Program-made: the position numbers and the translations under genes
Shown here: positions 10,901 through 21,364 of the stretch, piece after piece
Position numbering within the stretch: position 1 is the first letter of the stretch
Layout: each line of letters starts with the position of its first letter
Source of the DNA: Norana najaformis
Taxonomy: Eukaryota > Annelida > Clitellata > Crassiclitellata > Hormogastridae
Direction of reading: 5' to 3'
Assembly (NCBI GenBank): GCA_964023275.1
Contig: OZ029929.1
Location: forward strand, 10,794,983 to 10,858,982
Length of the DNA: 64,000 nucleotides
The notes under the pieces: generated by a model
What the model was told of the DNA's origin: nothing
Database searches by the model: none
Seen by the model: only the letters and a program-made list of their open reading frames with translations

Positions 10901-11714
10901 GAAGTGATGATGGTGAGTTCATAGGATGAATTAGAGAATTGTCGTGATAATAAGGGGATTGTTCGTATAACAGTTGCTATTTTATGAGCAAGTCTCCAAA
11001 ATCTTGATCCAGTTTGGAGAAGTTTTATATTATTGGTGCCCTCATGAAGATAAGCCAAATTGTATTTTGGGTTTAAGTGTTTAAATAACCAGTTTAATTA
11101 AGGTTTTTTAGCATAAGTAAAGAAAGATAACACCTGTCTTAGTCCTCTCTGGCCTTTCGATTACTCCACTGTTGCAAAGCATTGATTTGGTACACCGCAA
11201 TCAGTCAAGCGCAGAATTTGCCCTAGCGCCTTTGTGAGGTTCTTAAAATGCGCTGTATAAGTTCTTAGATATGCATATAGCCTTAGTACATACAATGATA
11301 AATGATACAAGTAATTATTCGATTTTACACGTAACACATACCTCCCAAGACTTCACCAACTGTTATCTTTTTTCTGTCAGTTACCTGATTGTTGTTGTTG
11401 GTATCAAACGCATCATCAGAATCCTTGAACATCAAATATATCGAACGGATTACAAGCTGATTTCTTGCCAAGATTGTAAAGTACGATTGCTTGAACGAAT
11501 ATTAAGAGATTAACGTGACGGCATAAAAAATTTGAATCAGAGGCACGGTCAGTCGCTCGGGGGGGGGGGGAAGACCACCAGCTTATAACGTGTGTGATGT
11601 AGTTAGCCTTACTTATCTTTTACCGTACCTTTACTTCATCTTCAATAGTATTCTGTTGGTATGCCCTACCTTAACATAATTACCTGGCAGGGAGCTCGTG
11701 TGTGAAAGAAGATG

Positions 11715-11885
11715 ACGTGAATGTAAATGTACACGTTTTTGTATAGCGACCGTATGGCCTCGACCCTGCTCATTTCTCAATGAATTAATCAGGTGAGAAT
11801 CAGGTTTGAATGGGCGCTACGCCATTTAAGGTCCCCGCGTACGGACCGCGCTAGCCCGAGATTCAAATCTGTGAAGTATGATACG
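11715..11885 (-). mobile_element. Family B copy
   Basis: 'gtaaatgtacacgtttttgt' and 'tagcgaccgtatggcctcgac' at one end, 'gctagcccgagattcaaatc' at the other. Its organisation is the same as that of the copy at 13222. Confidence 0.75.
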
Positions 11886-12424
11886 ACGGGGATGATGTAG
11901 TCGTATAGCTAACCACGCCAGCGATGGTGACCATTCGAAGCATCTGGAAAGAAATTGCCGTCTTCCAAAGAAAATAACTTACGCGGTAGGCCTACATTGC
12001 AATTGTGATAATTGTAATATTGTAACAGAACATTTGTATAGAGCATCTCAGGAATCTAGAAAAGCTCTCTACGCCTGACTGGCTATCAGTCAGATGGATA
12101 AAGTTGTAGACCCTGTTTTCAACGCTCTTCAAATCTTAATGCTATCCTCATTTGTCGGAAACGAAAGGAAAGACTCTTACAACACAATAACACAGTAAAA
12201 CTAAAATTTGTTAATGCCCTCCTTACAAAGTTCAGAAGTGCACTTGAAGCCGGGTTATGTGAAGTAGGCCTATTAAGAACTATAAGCAGACTGGAAGATG
12301 TAGGTTTTAAGGTTAGAGCGAAATACACCCTCAGTAGAAGAGTCGCGAACATAAGGAGGTAGAAAGTTTCAGATAGAACCTTGTGCTACATTCCTCTTTC
12401 ACAAATCCTATCCTAGCACCGCTT

Positions 12425-12427
12425 CTT

Positions 12428-12487
<60 letters not shown>

Positions 12488-12668
12488 AAACACCATTCCC
12501 CCGTAGCTGCCACGCTGTTTCTCTGTCTGTCTTTTGGATCTTGACCTGGAACCGAACCATTTTGCCTATCGATTTTGTTTTGACTGAGCGCCTGTGAGTA
12601 AGCTGGTCCCCGCGACGTGGCTTTCGTTGGGCGCTGTAGAAATCTCGGAATTACGACTACTATTACGA
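12425..12668 (+). mobile_element. Family A copy with (CT)n tract
   Basis: Contains a pure CT run of about 45 bp (12434-12480), then 'ccaacctcaaacacc', the 'cgattttgttttgactgag' core and the 'ggcgctgtagaaatctcgg' end. Its tail reaches within about 17 bp of the splice donor of the neighbouring minus-strand exon. Confidence 0.8.
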
Positions 12669-12684
12669 TGTGCTATATATATAC

Positions 12685-13215
12685 AAACCGTAATGAATTG
12701 TTCCATGCCCCAGAGACTTGTGACTCCATTCGTCACTTCTGCTGCCTCAGACCAGACGGCCGACAGTTCGGCCAGGGCCTCGTCTTCATCGAGGATTGCG
12801 GTCACTTCTAGAATCCTGTCGGCAACGCTTTCAATCGCCAACCCAAACATACCGTCTTCCATCTCCGCCCGGACCGACTCCAGGATCGAGAGCTGCGGCG
12901 CCTGCGAGATCTGACCCCAGAGCGCCTGGCCCAGGGTGGCCAGCGATTCGATCCGACAGCCGTGAACGTTACGACGAATCGTTCTGAGAGAGGTTCTGAA
13001 CAGGGTGCGTGCGTCCTTCACGACCAGGACCCATATGAATCTCGACGATTCCTCTCGGATTTCCGGCAGTTTGGTCGTGTCAGATAGCTTCTCGTCGCAA
13101 GATGTCGTTGCGAACATTTTCTCGTACATTTGTCGAATGACGCGACACGTTATCTCTCGTTCGCTGCTCCAGTCTCGACCGTCCTGAAACTTTACTCTTC
13201 CGTTGACGATCATAT
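12685..13215 (-). CDS. Polycystin-1-like protein, second exon of the cytoplasmic loop
   Basis: Starts after 'cattttag' at 13215, completing an Asp codon with the previous exon (KRE|DMIVNG). It ends at a 'gtatat' donor one base into a codon, so the next exon restores 'ITVYFRNLRN'. The 177 residues are soluble, helical and acidic (for example ILEVTAILDEDEALAELSAV), with no membrane segment and no domain that I recognise. GC and codon use match the flanking exons. It lies between TM3 and TM4, a position that is much shorter in vertebrate polycystin-1. Confidence 0.7.
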
Positions 13216-13221
13216 CTAAAA

Positions 13222-13430
13222 TGTAAATATATGTAAATGTAAATGTATAGGTTTTATATAGCGACCGGATGGCCTCGACCCTGCTCATTTTGCAATTAAT
13301 TAATTGGGTGAGATCCTTCACCACTGATGCCCGCTTGAATTGGCGCCACGCCATTTAAGGTCCCCGTGCACGGACCGTACTAGCCCGAGATTTAAATCTC
13401 TGAAATAAGCCACGACCGGGACGCGAACCA
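13222..13430 (-). mobile_element. Family B copy abutting an exon
   Basis: 'aatgtaaatgtataggttt', 'gcgaccggatggcctcgaccc' and 'gctagcccgag'-type sequence in the standard order. Its tail lies about 5-10 bp from the acceptor of the 12685-13215 exon. Confidence 0.75.
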
Positions 13431-14140
13431 GTTTTTCAATGATAAACTTTAATAATTACCGTTAAACAGTGTTGACTGCGTCTAAAATGAGAAGCTGTTT
13501 AACGTTTTCGATCAAACCAACAAAGTTTCAGATTTTAAAGACAAACTTCCTAATATGACACCTTATATATCAATCTTTTCATTCACATTGGTATGATAAA
13601 CACCCACAAAAACAAATAAAAAAGTACAGCATACACATCAAGACAGCAGACCTGCCTGTATTTTTACAGTAGAGGTTGTCACAGCCAACCCTGTGAGAAC
13701 AGCTCAATTCAGGTGGCTTGTCAGATATGCGCTATGTCACAAACTACAAGGTCTCAAACGGTTTTAGGCGTTTGTTAGCTATCATGCCATCCGGTTGGAT
13801 CGCCGCCAAGTTCTTCCATCGGTGGAGCTTAATAAATTGCAGTACGTTATACAACGTAGCACATATACATCGATGTTGAAAGCAAGGATCTTTGAGTACA
13901 CTAAGATATGGTAATCAATGCTTCCTAATGTCCAAGGTCCAGTGTTTTACTGTACTTACTCTGACGTCTTCGCTAATAGGTAGATACAGTAGTTCCCCAT
14001 AACAGCCTGTCCTAAATATTATAAAACGTCAGGCATATTATTGGCAAAACCTGTAAGTACCACTACATTAATGATTACTGCACAAGGCTATACCTCAAAC
14101 ACGCGTCTCGGTATGGGCCTAAACTGAGTCTCTTACTTAT
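13431..14140. other. Intron of the polycystin-like gene, no feature
   Basis: AT-rich intron with no repeat or exon that I can support. Confidence 0.5.
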
Positions 14141-14144
14141 ATGA

Positions 14145-14222
14145 ATCGTAATCGTAATTCCGAGATTTCTACAGCGCCCAACGAAAGCCACGTCGCGGGG
14201 ACCAGCTTATTCGCAGGCGCTC
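14145..14222 (-). mobile_element. Truncated family A copy next to a splice donor
   Basis: Only the first about 75 bp of the module are present ('aatcgtaatcgtaattccgag' to 'gcaggcgctca'). The break lies 16 bp from the donor of the 14239-15820 exon. Confidence 0.75.
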
Positions 14223-14238
14223 AATTATCGCTACCCAC

Positions 14239-15820
14239 CTTCACGTTTAATCAGTTCCACTTCAAGCAGAACTTTTCGAATCCGCGCCAGCATCTCTACC
14301 TTCATTGCACCTGCGTCGCTCGAGCATAAGTTTTCCACCACGCGACCAGTCTCGGTGGCCGTGAAGACGTCACAGAACCGCGTCTGAAAATTCCGACGGC
14401 CGGCCAACATACGACAGAATTGGACGTAGATGTTGAGCGACAGGTTGTTCAAGATGACGTTCATGTGCTTTCCGGCAATGGCTGTCATTCGTAGTTTCCA
14501 GACGAGATCCTGTAGAGATGCCAGTTCGTCCGAAAGAGCCTGGGTAACGGAACGAACGATGTTCGGGTAGATGCCCGACTTGACTTCCTCGCAGACTTCG
14601 TTCGTTGTCTCGAACTGGTAGCGAAGAAGGGTCTTGTGGTCTGAGATGTGATTCCGAATCTCCGTGTACGAAATGCGAACGACTTTGGCGATGAAGTCCC
14701 TCAATTCCTTGTCGATGTAAGCATCCAGTGTTGTATCGATCGACTCGAGCAGGTCCAGACTGATGACTTCGCTGAGGGTCTTGGTTGCAATGCTCTGCAA
14801 CCGTTCACAGGTCAGTAGTTCGGCGCACTGCATCGAAAGGATGTCTTCTGGGTTGAACGAGGTGGCGTGCGTGTAGTCCCAGAAGAATCGTCGAATTCGC
14901 TTTTTCTCCTCGGATCTCGGAGCGTCGCCGCTATCGTGAACGAGCTGCAGGTTTCTACTGCACCTCGACGCCACTGCATCGAGTGCGTCTTGCGCCTTCA
15001 GCTCGAGCAGAAAGAGAGCGGAGTTCGTAGCGCGAACGCTGATGCCGTGCGAAAGCAGCTCAACGGTCGGTTTTCCTGCAAACTGCAAACCCGCTTTTGC
15101 GTCTGTTGTATTCGAAACCCTTGTTGCTGCTGCGCTCCACTCGGAATAATTCGTCGCGAAATTCTCCCCGTCGGGTCCAGCATTCGTTCCGAAGCTCGAA
15201 ACTCCCCGACCCGCTAAGAAGGAAGAGTTGACTGGTAGTCCACCGAACACCTCCTTCAGACTGTTCACGAGTGCTTCTTCCAACGGTTCCAGGTTTAAGT
15301 CGTCATCCAACAGCTTGACGCCAGCAGCACACAGTTCTTCGACGAGCGGTCGAAGCCACGTCTCCAGTGCATCGCCATGTAACACCAACACTCCCGAAAC
15401 GGCAGCGACAGAACTATACTCTGTCACCGGTTTCACCTCATTCCACATCTTCTCCCACTTTCCCAGCATCCCTTCCGCTCCTCCGGCGGCGTTCCAGTTG
15501 ACGTTATCCCCAAACGACCGGTCGTCCCCGACGTTGTTTCCGGCATTCCTGTCACCGTAGTCCTCGTACATATCCGGTGAATCCGGTTCGTCGGTTGCAC
15601 GGACATCCAGCGCGTCGCCAGAGTTTCCGACGCAGACGACAGCATAGTTGGACAGAAAGGCGCCAGATTTGAGACTAACGATTCGCATCAGCAGCTGAAG
15701 TACCGTGATGATAAACGTGATGAAGAAACTCGAAAAGACGAGATACACTATCTGCGTGAAATTCGTTAACAATAACACAATTAGCTCACGCCTTTGGCTG
15801 TATAGCCTGATTGCGTGCAA
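14239..15820 (-). CDS. Polycystin-1-like protein, TM3 and large cytoplasmic loop
   Basis: A 1,582 bp exon. It starts with LHAIRLYSQRRELIVLLL and the membrane segment TNFTQIVYLVFSSFFITFII, which fits the polycystin-1 family helix of the type 'Q(I/V)VxGxxSSLIVFP'. After 'RIVSLKSG' come an acidic Gly/Asn/Asp segment (DEPDSPDMYEDYGDRNAG) and about 400 residues of helical soluble sequence, including ALNNLSL-type and DLVWKLRMTAIAGKHMNVIL stretches. It ends KRE plus one base at a 'gtgggt' donor. The frame is intact with no stops. With the next two exons the TM3-TM4 loop is about 780-800 residues, far longer than in vertebrate polycystin-1. I do not recognise a domain in the loop. The start at 15820 was chosen because an in-frame TAG lies just upstream and 'agtag|' gives a phase match. 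Confidence 0.75.
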
Positions 15821-15859
15821 CTACTCTAGTAAGTGAAGTCTCCTACATCACGTGCGCTG

Positions 15860-16310
15860 TTGGTGGGTGGGCGAGTGAGCAAGTGAGTGAGTGAGTGAAT
15901 GAGGGTGGGTGGGTGGGTTTGAGTGAGTGAGGTAGTGAGTGAGTGAGTGATGGTGGGTGGGTAGGTGAGTTAGTGAGAGTTGATGGGTTTGAGTGAGCGA
16001 GGTAGTGAGTAAATGAGTGGGTGAGTGAGTTAGTTAGTTAGTTAATAAGGGAGTGACTGAGTGAGAGTGGGTGGGTAGGTGAGTAAGTGAGTGAGTGAGG
16101 GAGGGAGTGAGTGTGAATGGGTTTGAGTGAGTGAGGTGGTGAGTGAATGAGTGGGTGAGTTAGTTAGTTAGTAAGGGAGTGAGTGAGTGAGTGAGGGTGG
16201 GTGGGTGGGTAGGTGAGTGAGTGAGTGAGGGTGTGTGGGTGGGGGTTTGAGTGAGCGAGGTAGTGAGTGAGTGAATGAGTGAGTTAGTGAGTAAAAGAGT
16301 GACTGAGTGA
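15860..16310. repeat. (GAGT)n / (GGTGG)n minisatellite
   Basis: Degenerate GAGTGAGT repeats with GGTGGGTGGG islands, on the intron side between the TM2 and TM3 exons. A higher-order unit of about 70-130 bp ('ggtttgagtgagygaggtagtgag') is visible at least four times. Confidence 0.85.
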
Positions 16311-16340
16311 ACCAGTTAGTCATTTTGTGAGTAGACTAAC

Positions 16341-16557
16341 CTCACTGGCAGTGAACGATCTCTGTGAGACGGGATGAGGGGCTCCAAACGGAGCATAGAA
16401 GACGAGCATGTAGACGAACATGAGAGAGGCGACCGCGCAGTAGCAGAGCGTCAGGCTGTAAAGCATCTGAAGGCGAGTGGCCAGCAGTGACGAACACCAC
16501 GGCGCCATCCACAGGTGGAGCTCGCGAAAGCAACGATAGAAGTTGTCAAGCCAAAGG
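16341..16557 (-). CDS. Polycystin-1-like protein, TM2 after the PLAT domain
   Basis: Starts after 'gtgtttccag' with one base completing a Ser codon and ends at GAG|gttagt, phase 0. It encodes [20 protein letters not shown], a basic/aromatic lead that parallels the '..HLW.S......R.T..QR' motif following PLAT in polycystins. Next is the membrane segment [20 protein letters not shown] and YAPFGAPHP. An earlier donor at 'gcca|gtgagg' would change phase and is not compatible with the next exon. Confidence 0.8.
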
Positions 16558-16574
16558 CTGGAAACACATAAGAA

Positions 16575-16845
16575 CCAATGAATGGATGGATGGATGGATG
16601 GGTGGGTGGGTGGGTGGGTGGATGGATGGATGACAAGATGGATGGATGACAATATGGATGGATGGATGACAAGATGGATGGATGGATGACAAGATGGATG
16701 GATGGATGACAAGATGGATGGATGGATGGATGACAAGATGGATTGATGGATGACAAGATGGATTGATGGATGACAAGATGGATTGATGGATGACAAGATG
16801 GATGGATGGATGACAAGATGGATGAATGGATGACAAGAATGAGGA
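16575..16845. repeat. (GGAT)n minisatellite with 'gacaagat' units
   Basis: Repeats of 'ggatggatgacaagat' of 16-28 bp, preceded by a GGTG run. On the minus strand all frames stay open as Ser/Ile/His/Pro peptides, which are artefacts. Confidence 0.9.
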
Positions 16846-16993
16846 TTATTTTGGTTTACGAAGATGCCAGCATAAGTAATAGTAATCGTAAACTCGAGAT
16901 TTCTACAGCGCTCAAAAAAAAATAAATCGAGTTTACGATTACGATTACTTATGCTGGCATCTTCGTAAACCAAAATGATCCTCATTCTTGTCG
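16832..16993. repeat. Foldback: near-perfect inverted repeat, about 65 bp arms
   Basis: The left arm (about 16832-16897) runs 'gacaagaatgaggatta' to 'aatcgtaaactcga'. The right arm (about 16927-16993) is its reverse complement, 'tcgagtttacgattacg' to 'gatcctcattcttgtc'. Mismatches are few. The spacer of about 30 bp is 'gatttctacagcgctcaa' plus A-rich sequence, which is the tail end of a family A element. Confidence 0.9.
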
Positions 16994-17154
16994 TCATCCT
17001 CATCAAATTTTCATAAGGCTTTATAAATGAACACCGCAAAACAAGCTTAGGTACGGAATATACCCAAGCATAGGCCTTCTGCGTGCAATTGGATTCAACC
17101 CAGGACCAAGATGTGATTTCTGCTTGGCAGGAGACGTAAGAGCAGAAGCGAAAC

Positions 17155-17293
17155 CTGACTACGGGATCTTGACTTGTAACCGAACCCTTTTGCCTAGCGA
17201 TTTTGTTTTGACTGAGCGCCTGTGAATAAGCTGGTTCCCGTGACTTAGCTTTCGTTGGGCGCTGTAGAAATCTCGAGATTACGATTACGATTA
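17155..17293 (+). mobile_element. Family A copy
   Basis: 'cgattttgttttgactgagc' to 'ggcgctgtagaaatctcgag' and 'attacgattacgatta'. Sense orientation. Confidence 0.8.
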
Positions 17294-17429
17294 TGTTGTA
17301 ACGATCTTCAGTGGGCAATAGTTTTAACAAGCACGGACAAAGACTTATGGACAGAAGCGAAATGTAGGCTGTATCGAAACCGTGTCTTCAAGTCTTCTTC
17401 AGATAGCCTGACCCAGCGCAAGTGGGAGA

Positions 17430-17655
17430 ATTAAGGTCGCCCTTCTTCCTCTCATCTCTCTCTCCTCTCCAACCCCAAACACCACCACCCATAGCTGCCA
17501 CGCTGTCTCTTTGCCTGACTCTTGGATCTTGACCCGGAACCGAACCCTTTTACCTATCGATTTTGTTTTGACTGAGCGCCTGTGAATAAGCTGGTCCCCG
17601 CGGCGCGGCTTTCGTTGGGCGCTGTAGAAATGTCGGAATTACGATTACGATTCTC
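17430..17655 (+). mobile_element. Family A copy
   Basis: Longer copy starting near 'cccttcttcctctcatctctc', with the core and 'ggcgctgtagaaatgtcgg' end. Its tail lies about 45 bp from the splice donor of the next minus-strand exon. Confidence 0.8.
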
Positions 17656-17704
17656 TGAAGAATGCAGGTGTGGCCATGAGACAGCCAGTGGGTCTCGCTG
17701 TTAC

Positions 17705-17839
17705 CTAATGTAGTCGGCCGTTTCGGCGAGTAGGATCTGGTTGTGCGGCGTCCTTATGGTGGCTTGAAACCACCTGTGGCACGGTAGATGCCAGTGGGCC
17801 TGGTTGCCGAGGTCCAACACCGTCGCGTAGGACAGGAAC
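17705..17839 (-). CDS. Polycystin-1-like protein, PLAT domain exon 3
   Basis: Bounded by 'cttgaccag' and 'attag|gtaac', phase 2 to phase 2. It encodes FLSYATVLDLGNQAHWHLPC and then HRWFQATIRTPHNQ. This is the C-terminal half of PLAT: the pattern 'W-F-L..V.V.DL...W.F.C.RWF' is conserved across lipoxygenase-homology domains. With the exon at 19213 the junction reads VAESW|FLSY. Confidence 0.88.
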   Translation of the reverse strand, partial: VPVLRDGVGPRQPGPLASTVPQVVSSHHKDAAQPDPTRRNGRLH

Positions 17840-17949
17840 CTGGTCAAGCACAAAAGGAAATCACAACAACTATCAGTGGCCTTGGCATAGTGGAAGCAGA
17901 CGACCGTGCTATCCTACTTTGACCCTAAAAGTATTTTTTTGGAGGCTAT

Positions 17950-18450
17950 TTATTCTCCGGCAAAAAGTCTGGGAGGTCCGCAATGAAAGGGGGGAAAGGA
18001 TGGGCGTGGGAGGGATGATGAGGATACCAACGGCGTGAAGTGGTACACTGAAAGAAGTTGAACGTGCTTCATAATTTTATTCTGGAAGCCGCAAGTTCTG
18101 TGACTGCCCAGGCCGTTGCATCAGTTGTCTGCGAGTAAGAGGGAGCCGCATTGTCGATTTCTGTGACATCCCAGATTAGGCTGCGGCCCATATGCCAAGA
18201 GATCAGAGTGAGACCATCTTGCCGTCCTTTCTAGACAGCCCGGGTGGTTCTTTGATGGCTGGGAAGCCAGCTCGTGTGAGGCTCCGTCAGATCTGGACGG
18301 CATGTCGGGATACACCGCCAGGGCCGGGCAGCAAGAGAGTCCATGCGAACCGTCCACCCTCACCAGTTATCCGCAAGGGCAGTCATGTGGGTCGCATATA
18401 CATGATCCGAGGCGAAGGCCAACTCTAGATGGGAATCTATTTGTAGGGCT
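17950..18450. other. GC-rich intron segment of unknown origin
   Basis: Between about 18100 and 18430 the sequence is GC-rich with open frames on both strands (for example IWTACRDTPPGPGSK on +, [15 protein letters not shown] on -). Neither frame has splice sites matching the polycystin-like gene. It is probably a piece of a transposon. Confidence 0.35.
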
Positions 18451-18479
18451 GTTCATGTGTGCCCGACTTTGCCACTGAT

Positions 18480-18695
18480 GACTCTTCCTCTTCCCCTTAT
18501 CTCTCTTCTCGCTTCAATTTCAAACATCATCCACCGTAGCCATCCGACTGTCTGAGTGCCTGACTCCTGGATCTTGACCTGGAACCGAACCCTTTTGCCT
18601 ATCGATTTTGTTTTGACTGAGCGCCTGCGAATAAGCTGGTTCCCGCGACATAGCTTTTGTTGAGCGCTGTAGAAATCTCGAGATTGCGATTCTAG
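18480..18695 (+). mobile_element. Family A copy
   Basis: Carries 'ctcttccccttatctctctt', 'ccgtagccatccgactgtctg', the 'cgattttgttttgactgagc' core and 'gcgctgtagaaatctcgag'. Confidence 0.8.
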
Positions 18696-19212
18696 TTATT
18701 TGAGCAATGCTTACCAACGGTGAATGTTCCGTTCTGTATTGAAAATAATTACTTGATTTATAATAATGTTATTTTTACTGTGCAATCTGTAATCTGTCAT
18801 ACACGTTTAATCTTTGCACGGTTGTCATATGTCAAAGTTTTCATGTTTGTGTAATCGCCATATATGTTAACACTGTAAATGGGCCAGCCGAGTTTTGAGC
18901 GGGTCTGTCTGACCTTTTTCGGTTGACCCATTGACCTGCATCAGCAATGTGAATATGCTGTGGCTTATTTGTATTTGTGTTTTACTTTCTAGTATGTTGG
19001 TGCTCCAATGTTAATAAAAATTTTCAATTCTTAATGACATCTAACATCGTTAACGACGTTAAGGCTAGCGCAGAGAGTGCCTTTGATTAGTATCTCTGAA
19101 GAGGCGCTATACAAATTTCTGATTACAATTTTACAATTACAATTATTATTGTTATTATTAAATTAATATACCATCATTATTATTACTATTATTTTAAAAA
19201 ATATAGGCCTAC

Positions 19213-19276
19213 CATGATTCAGCGACGGAGTCGGTTGATAATTCCACCTCCATGTATTGAATATTTCCAAGGTTTT
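19213..19276 (-). CDS. Polycystin-1-like protein, PLAT domain exon 2 (64 bp)
   Basis: A micro-exon between 'actgttgtag' and 'catg|gtaggc', phase 1 to phase 2. It encodes ENLGNIQYMEVELSTDSVAE plus SW. This fills exactly the PLAT strand pair 'dLGdl..i.i..d..g..p.W' between the two neighbouring exons, and both junction phases fit. It is too short to show as an isolated open frame. Confidence 0.85.
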
Positions 19277-19629
19277 CTACAACAGTGGTGAGTTAGTTTC
19301 ATTACGCTTTGCTGCAGTGTACTTACTTATTTATTTATTTAAATTGAAACTGTACTTTGTGATTGTGATAACAAATTTGTATAGCGCCTCTTGATGAGAA
19401 ACTATTCAGAGGCTCTCTCTGATGCTAAATTTCATGCATTCATTCCCACATTAAATATATGCGTGCATATGGCCTACATCCGGCATTAGGTATCCCTTTT
19501 GTATATCTTGACGCAGTTACATCTAGAGAATCCCTGGCCTTCGACTGACGTCTTCTGGGTTCGAATCCCGGGACATCTCATTTGTACGAACCAGTAAACT
19601 CGTTAGGAGATACTGTCATATATATATAT

Positions 19630-19725
19630 AGCCTGTTCAAAGGGGCAGTGGTGGTGAAGGATCTCACCCGATTAATTAATACGGTCGCTGTAGAAAAACG
19701 TGTACATTTACATTTAAGCTGCCGT
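19630..19725 (+). mobile_element. Family B copy, 3' end
   Basis: 'gtggtgaaggatctcacccg' then 'acggtcgctgtagaaaaacg' and a 'tgtacatttacattta' tail. This is the clearest sense copy of the family B 3' end. Confidence 0.75.
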
Positions 19726-20198
19726 AGCTTCTCGTGGTTCAGTCGAAACCCTTATGGCATTAGTAGCCTACAACTGACGACTCTGACCTCACTTTGGTCT
19801 CTAAGGCTCTACGAGTGTGCGGGGACCAGCCAGCGCGCTAACCCTTCTAGTCATGACCTTTCTACAGAGGTCACAGGACAACACTGGTGGACGGGAAAAC
19901 GGATGCAGTCAGTGGGCAGACGAATGCATAGCCTAAATGACAGTGCATATTTTACGAACGAATAAAGGAATGAAAGAACGAACGAAAAAAGAGAAAGAAA
20001 GAATAACGAAAACAACGAAACAAAATTTTCAAGTTTTCATCCTTACTTAAATCGAAACGCCCAAAAGAACGAGCGAAGAAAAGAAAGAATGAAGAGTGAA
20101 AAAGAATGAAAGAAATGAGTTTTCAAGTTTATTTTAAAAGGAACGAACGCATGTCCTGCTCTCTGAAAATTAGAAAAGCTGATCGTTGCCATAGTAAC

Positions 20199-20351
20199 CG
20201 CTAGAGGAGATGATAAAGGCGTCCGAATGTCCTCTCTTCAGCAGCGGAAGGCCAAGAACTGCCTCGTTTAGAGTCGTTGCTATGAAAATGTCATCACTGT
20301 TGGCATGCTGTCCATGCAATTTCATACGCAGGTTACCATAGGTACCCGAAT
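20199..20351 (-). CDS. Polycystin-1-like protein, PLAT domain exon 1
   Basis: Encodes DSGTYGNLRMKLHGQHANSD and then PLLKRGHSDAFIISSS. This matches the PLAT start: 'G-T-..v.i.L.G' and 'F.rG..d.F.l..'. The acceptor 'ccgttgccag' and the donor 'agcg|gttact' give phase 1 to phase 1, which fits the next exon; the donor is weak. The linker exon or exons between this and the TM1 exon were not found. Confidence 0.78.
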
Positions 20352-20399
20352 CTGGCAACGGAAAACATTGACTGCTAATAGCAATTCAAAATAATAGCC

Positions 20400-21360
20400 T
20401 CTCATAAAAACCACACTCTCAACATAAGTCGGACTTAGCAAGGAAGCACAACATGCAAGCAAGCGTTTGAATTAGTAAGTAAGTGAGCCATGCTACTGCA
20501 TGTTTCAGCGACTCTGCCATTTTGGCCAACTGTTAGTCCCAACGCGGACCATGCTTGTATGTTCGGATTATTCATGTTACCAAGTCGGCGCTTCGGATTT
20601 ATCTTTCTATTGCGCACAGGACCCTACAATATTGTGCGTTTTTCAAAGTTATTCAGTCGCTTGTTATAGGCCTCGCCGAAATTGGACCTGTTCACTTTTT
20701 ATCTGAGAAGGCCTACATGACAGATTATGGTTAAAAAATATTTCGAGCTCACCCTTGCAATGCATTTGCGACCACATTTCGTAGGCTTTTCCCAGCCAAG
20801 TCACCTATCAGCGCTGACGTCAGACAATGCACACGAAAGCCGACCAATAAGAATTGTATATTTAAAATTCGGAAGCGTATAGTTAATACGCAAACGAACG
20901 CCAAACAAGTCAATAACCCGATGACGTCATAGAAATTTCCAATACAAGCGCGTGCTTACTTAACGTGGAAAAAATAATTTCACAATGACTTCTCACCTGG
21001 CCTACATCCGGTCACCAAGGTAACGATAAAGTCGTTTGCGCTACTCAAGCGCCGACCGTATCGACATTTGGCGTACAAAGGTATCTAAACCATTGCAAAT
21101 ATATTATGTACATATAATTATACATATGCATAACACGTGTACAATGTACATGCACATGACTATATACATTTATGTGGTTGCCGAAGTAATGTTATAACTT
21201 AACACCAGGAAAGGCAACCCATAAAGATGCAGAAACAACCCTCGGGGAAATATACAGAATTTAATGTATGTATGCGTAGCTATCTTGTCCATAGGACTAC
21301 AGCGCCTTTTCTGGACCCAACAAAGGCGCTATACAAATATCCAGATACATATACTCGCTG
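20400..21360. other. Intron of the polycystin-like gene with CRE-like palindromes
   Basis: No exon identified. Two palindromic TGACGTCA-type words (about 20814 and 20921) and a CCAAT word (about 20844) lie within about 120 bp. A promoter is possible but unsupported. Confidence 0.3.
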
Positions 21361-21364
21361 TAGG

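Noticed and set aside
16451..16836. Ser/Ile/His/Pro-rich minus-strand frames
   Set aside because: GGAT minisatellite. Only the TM2 exon (16341-16557) inside the longer frame is real.
18121..18428. Overlapping GC-rich frames on both strands
   Set aside because: Considered as a polycystin-like exon, but there are no phase-compatible splice sites, and the PLAT gap is filled by 19213-19276.
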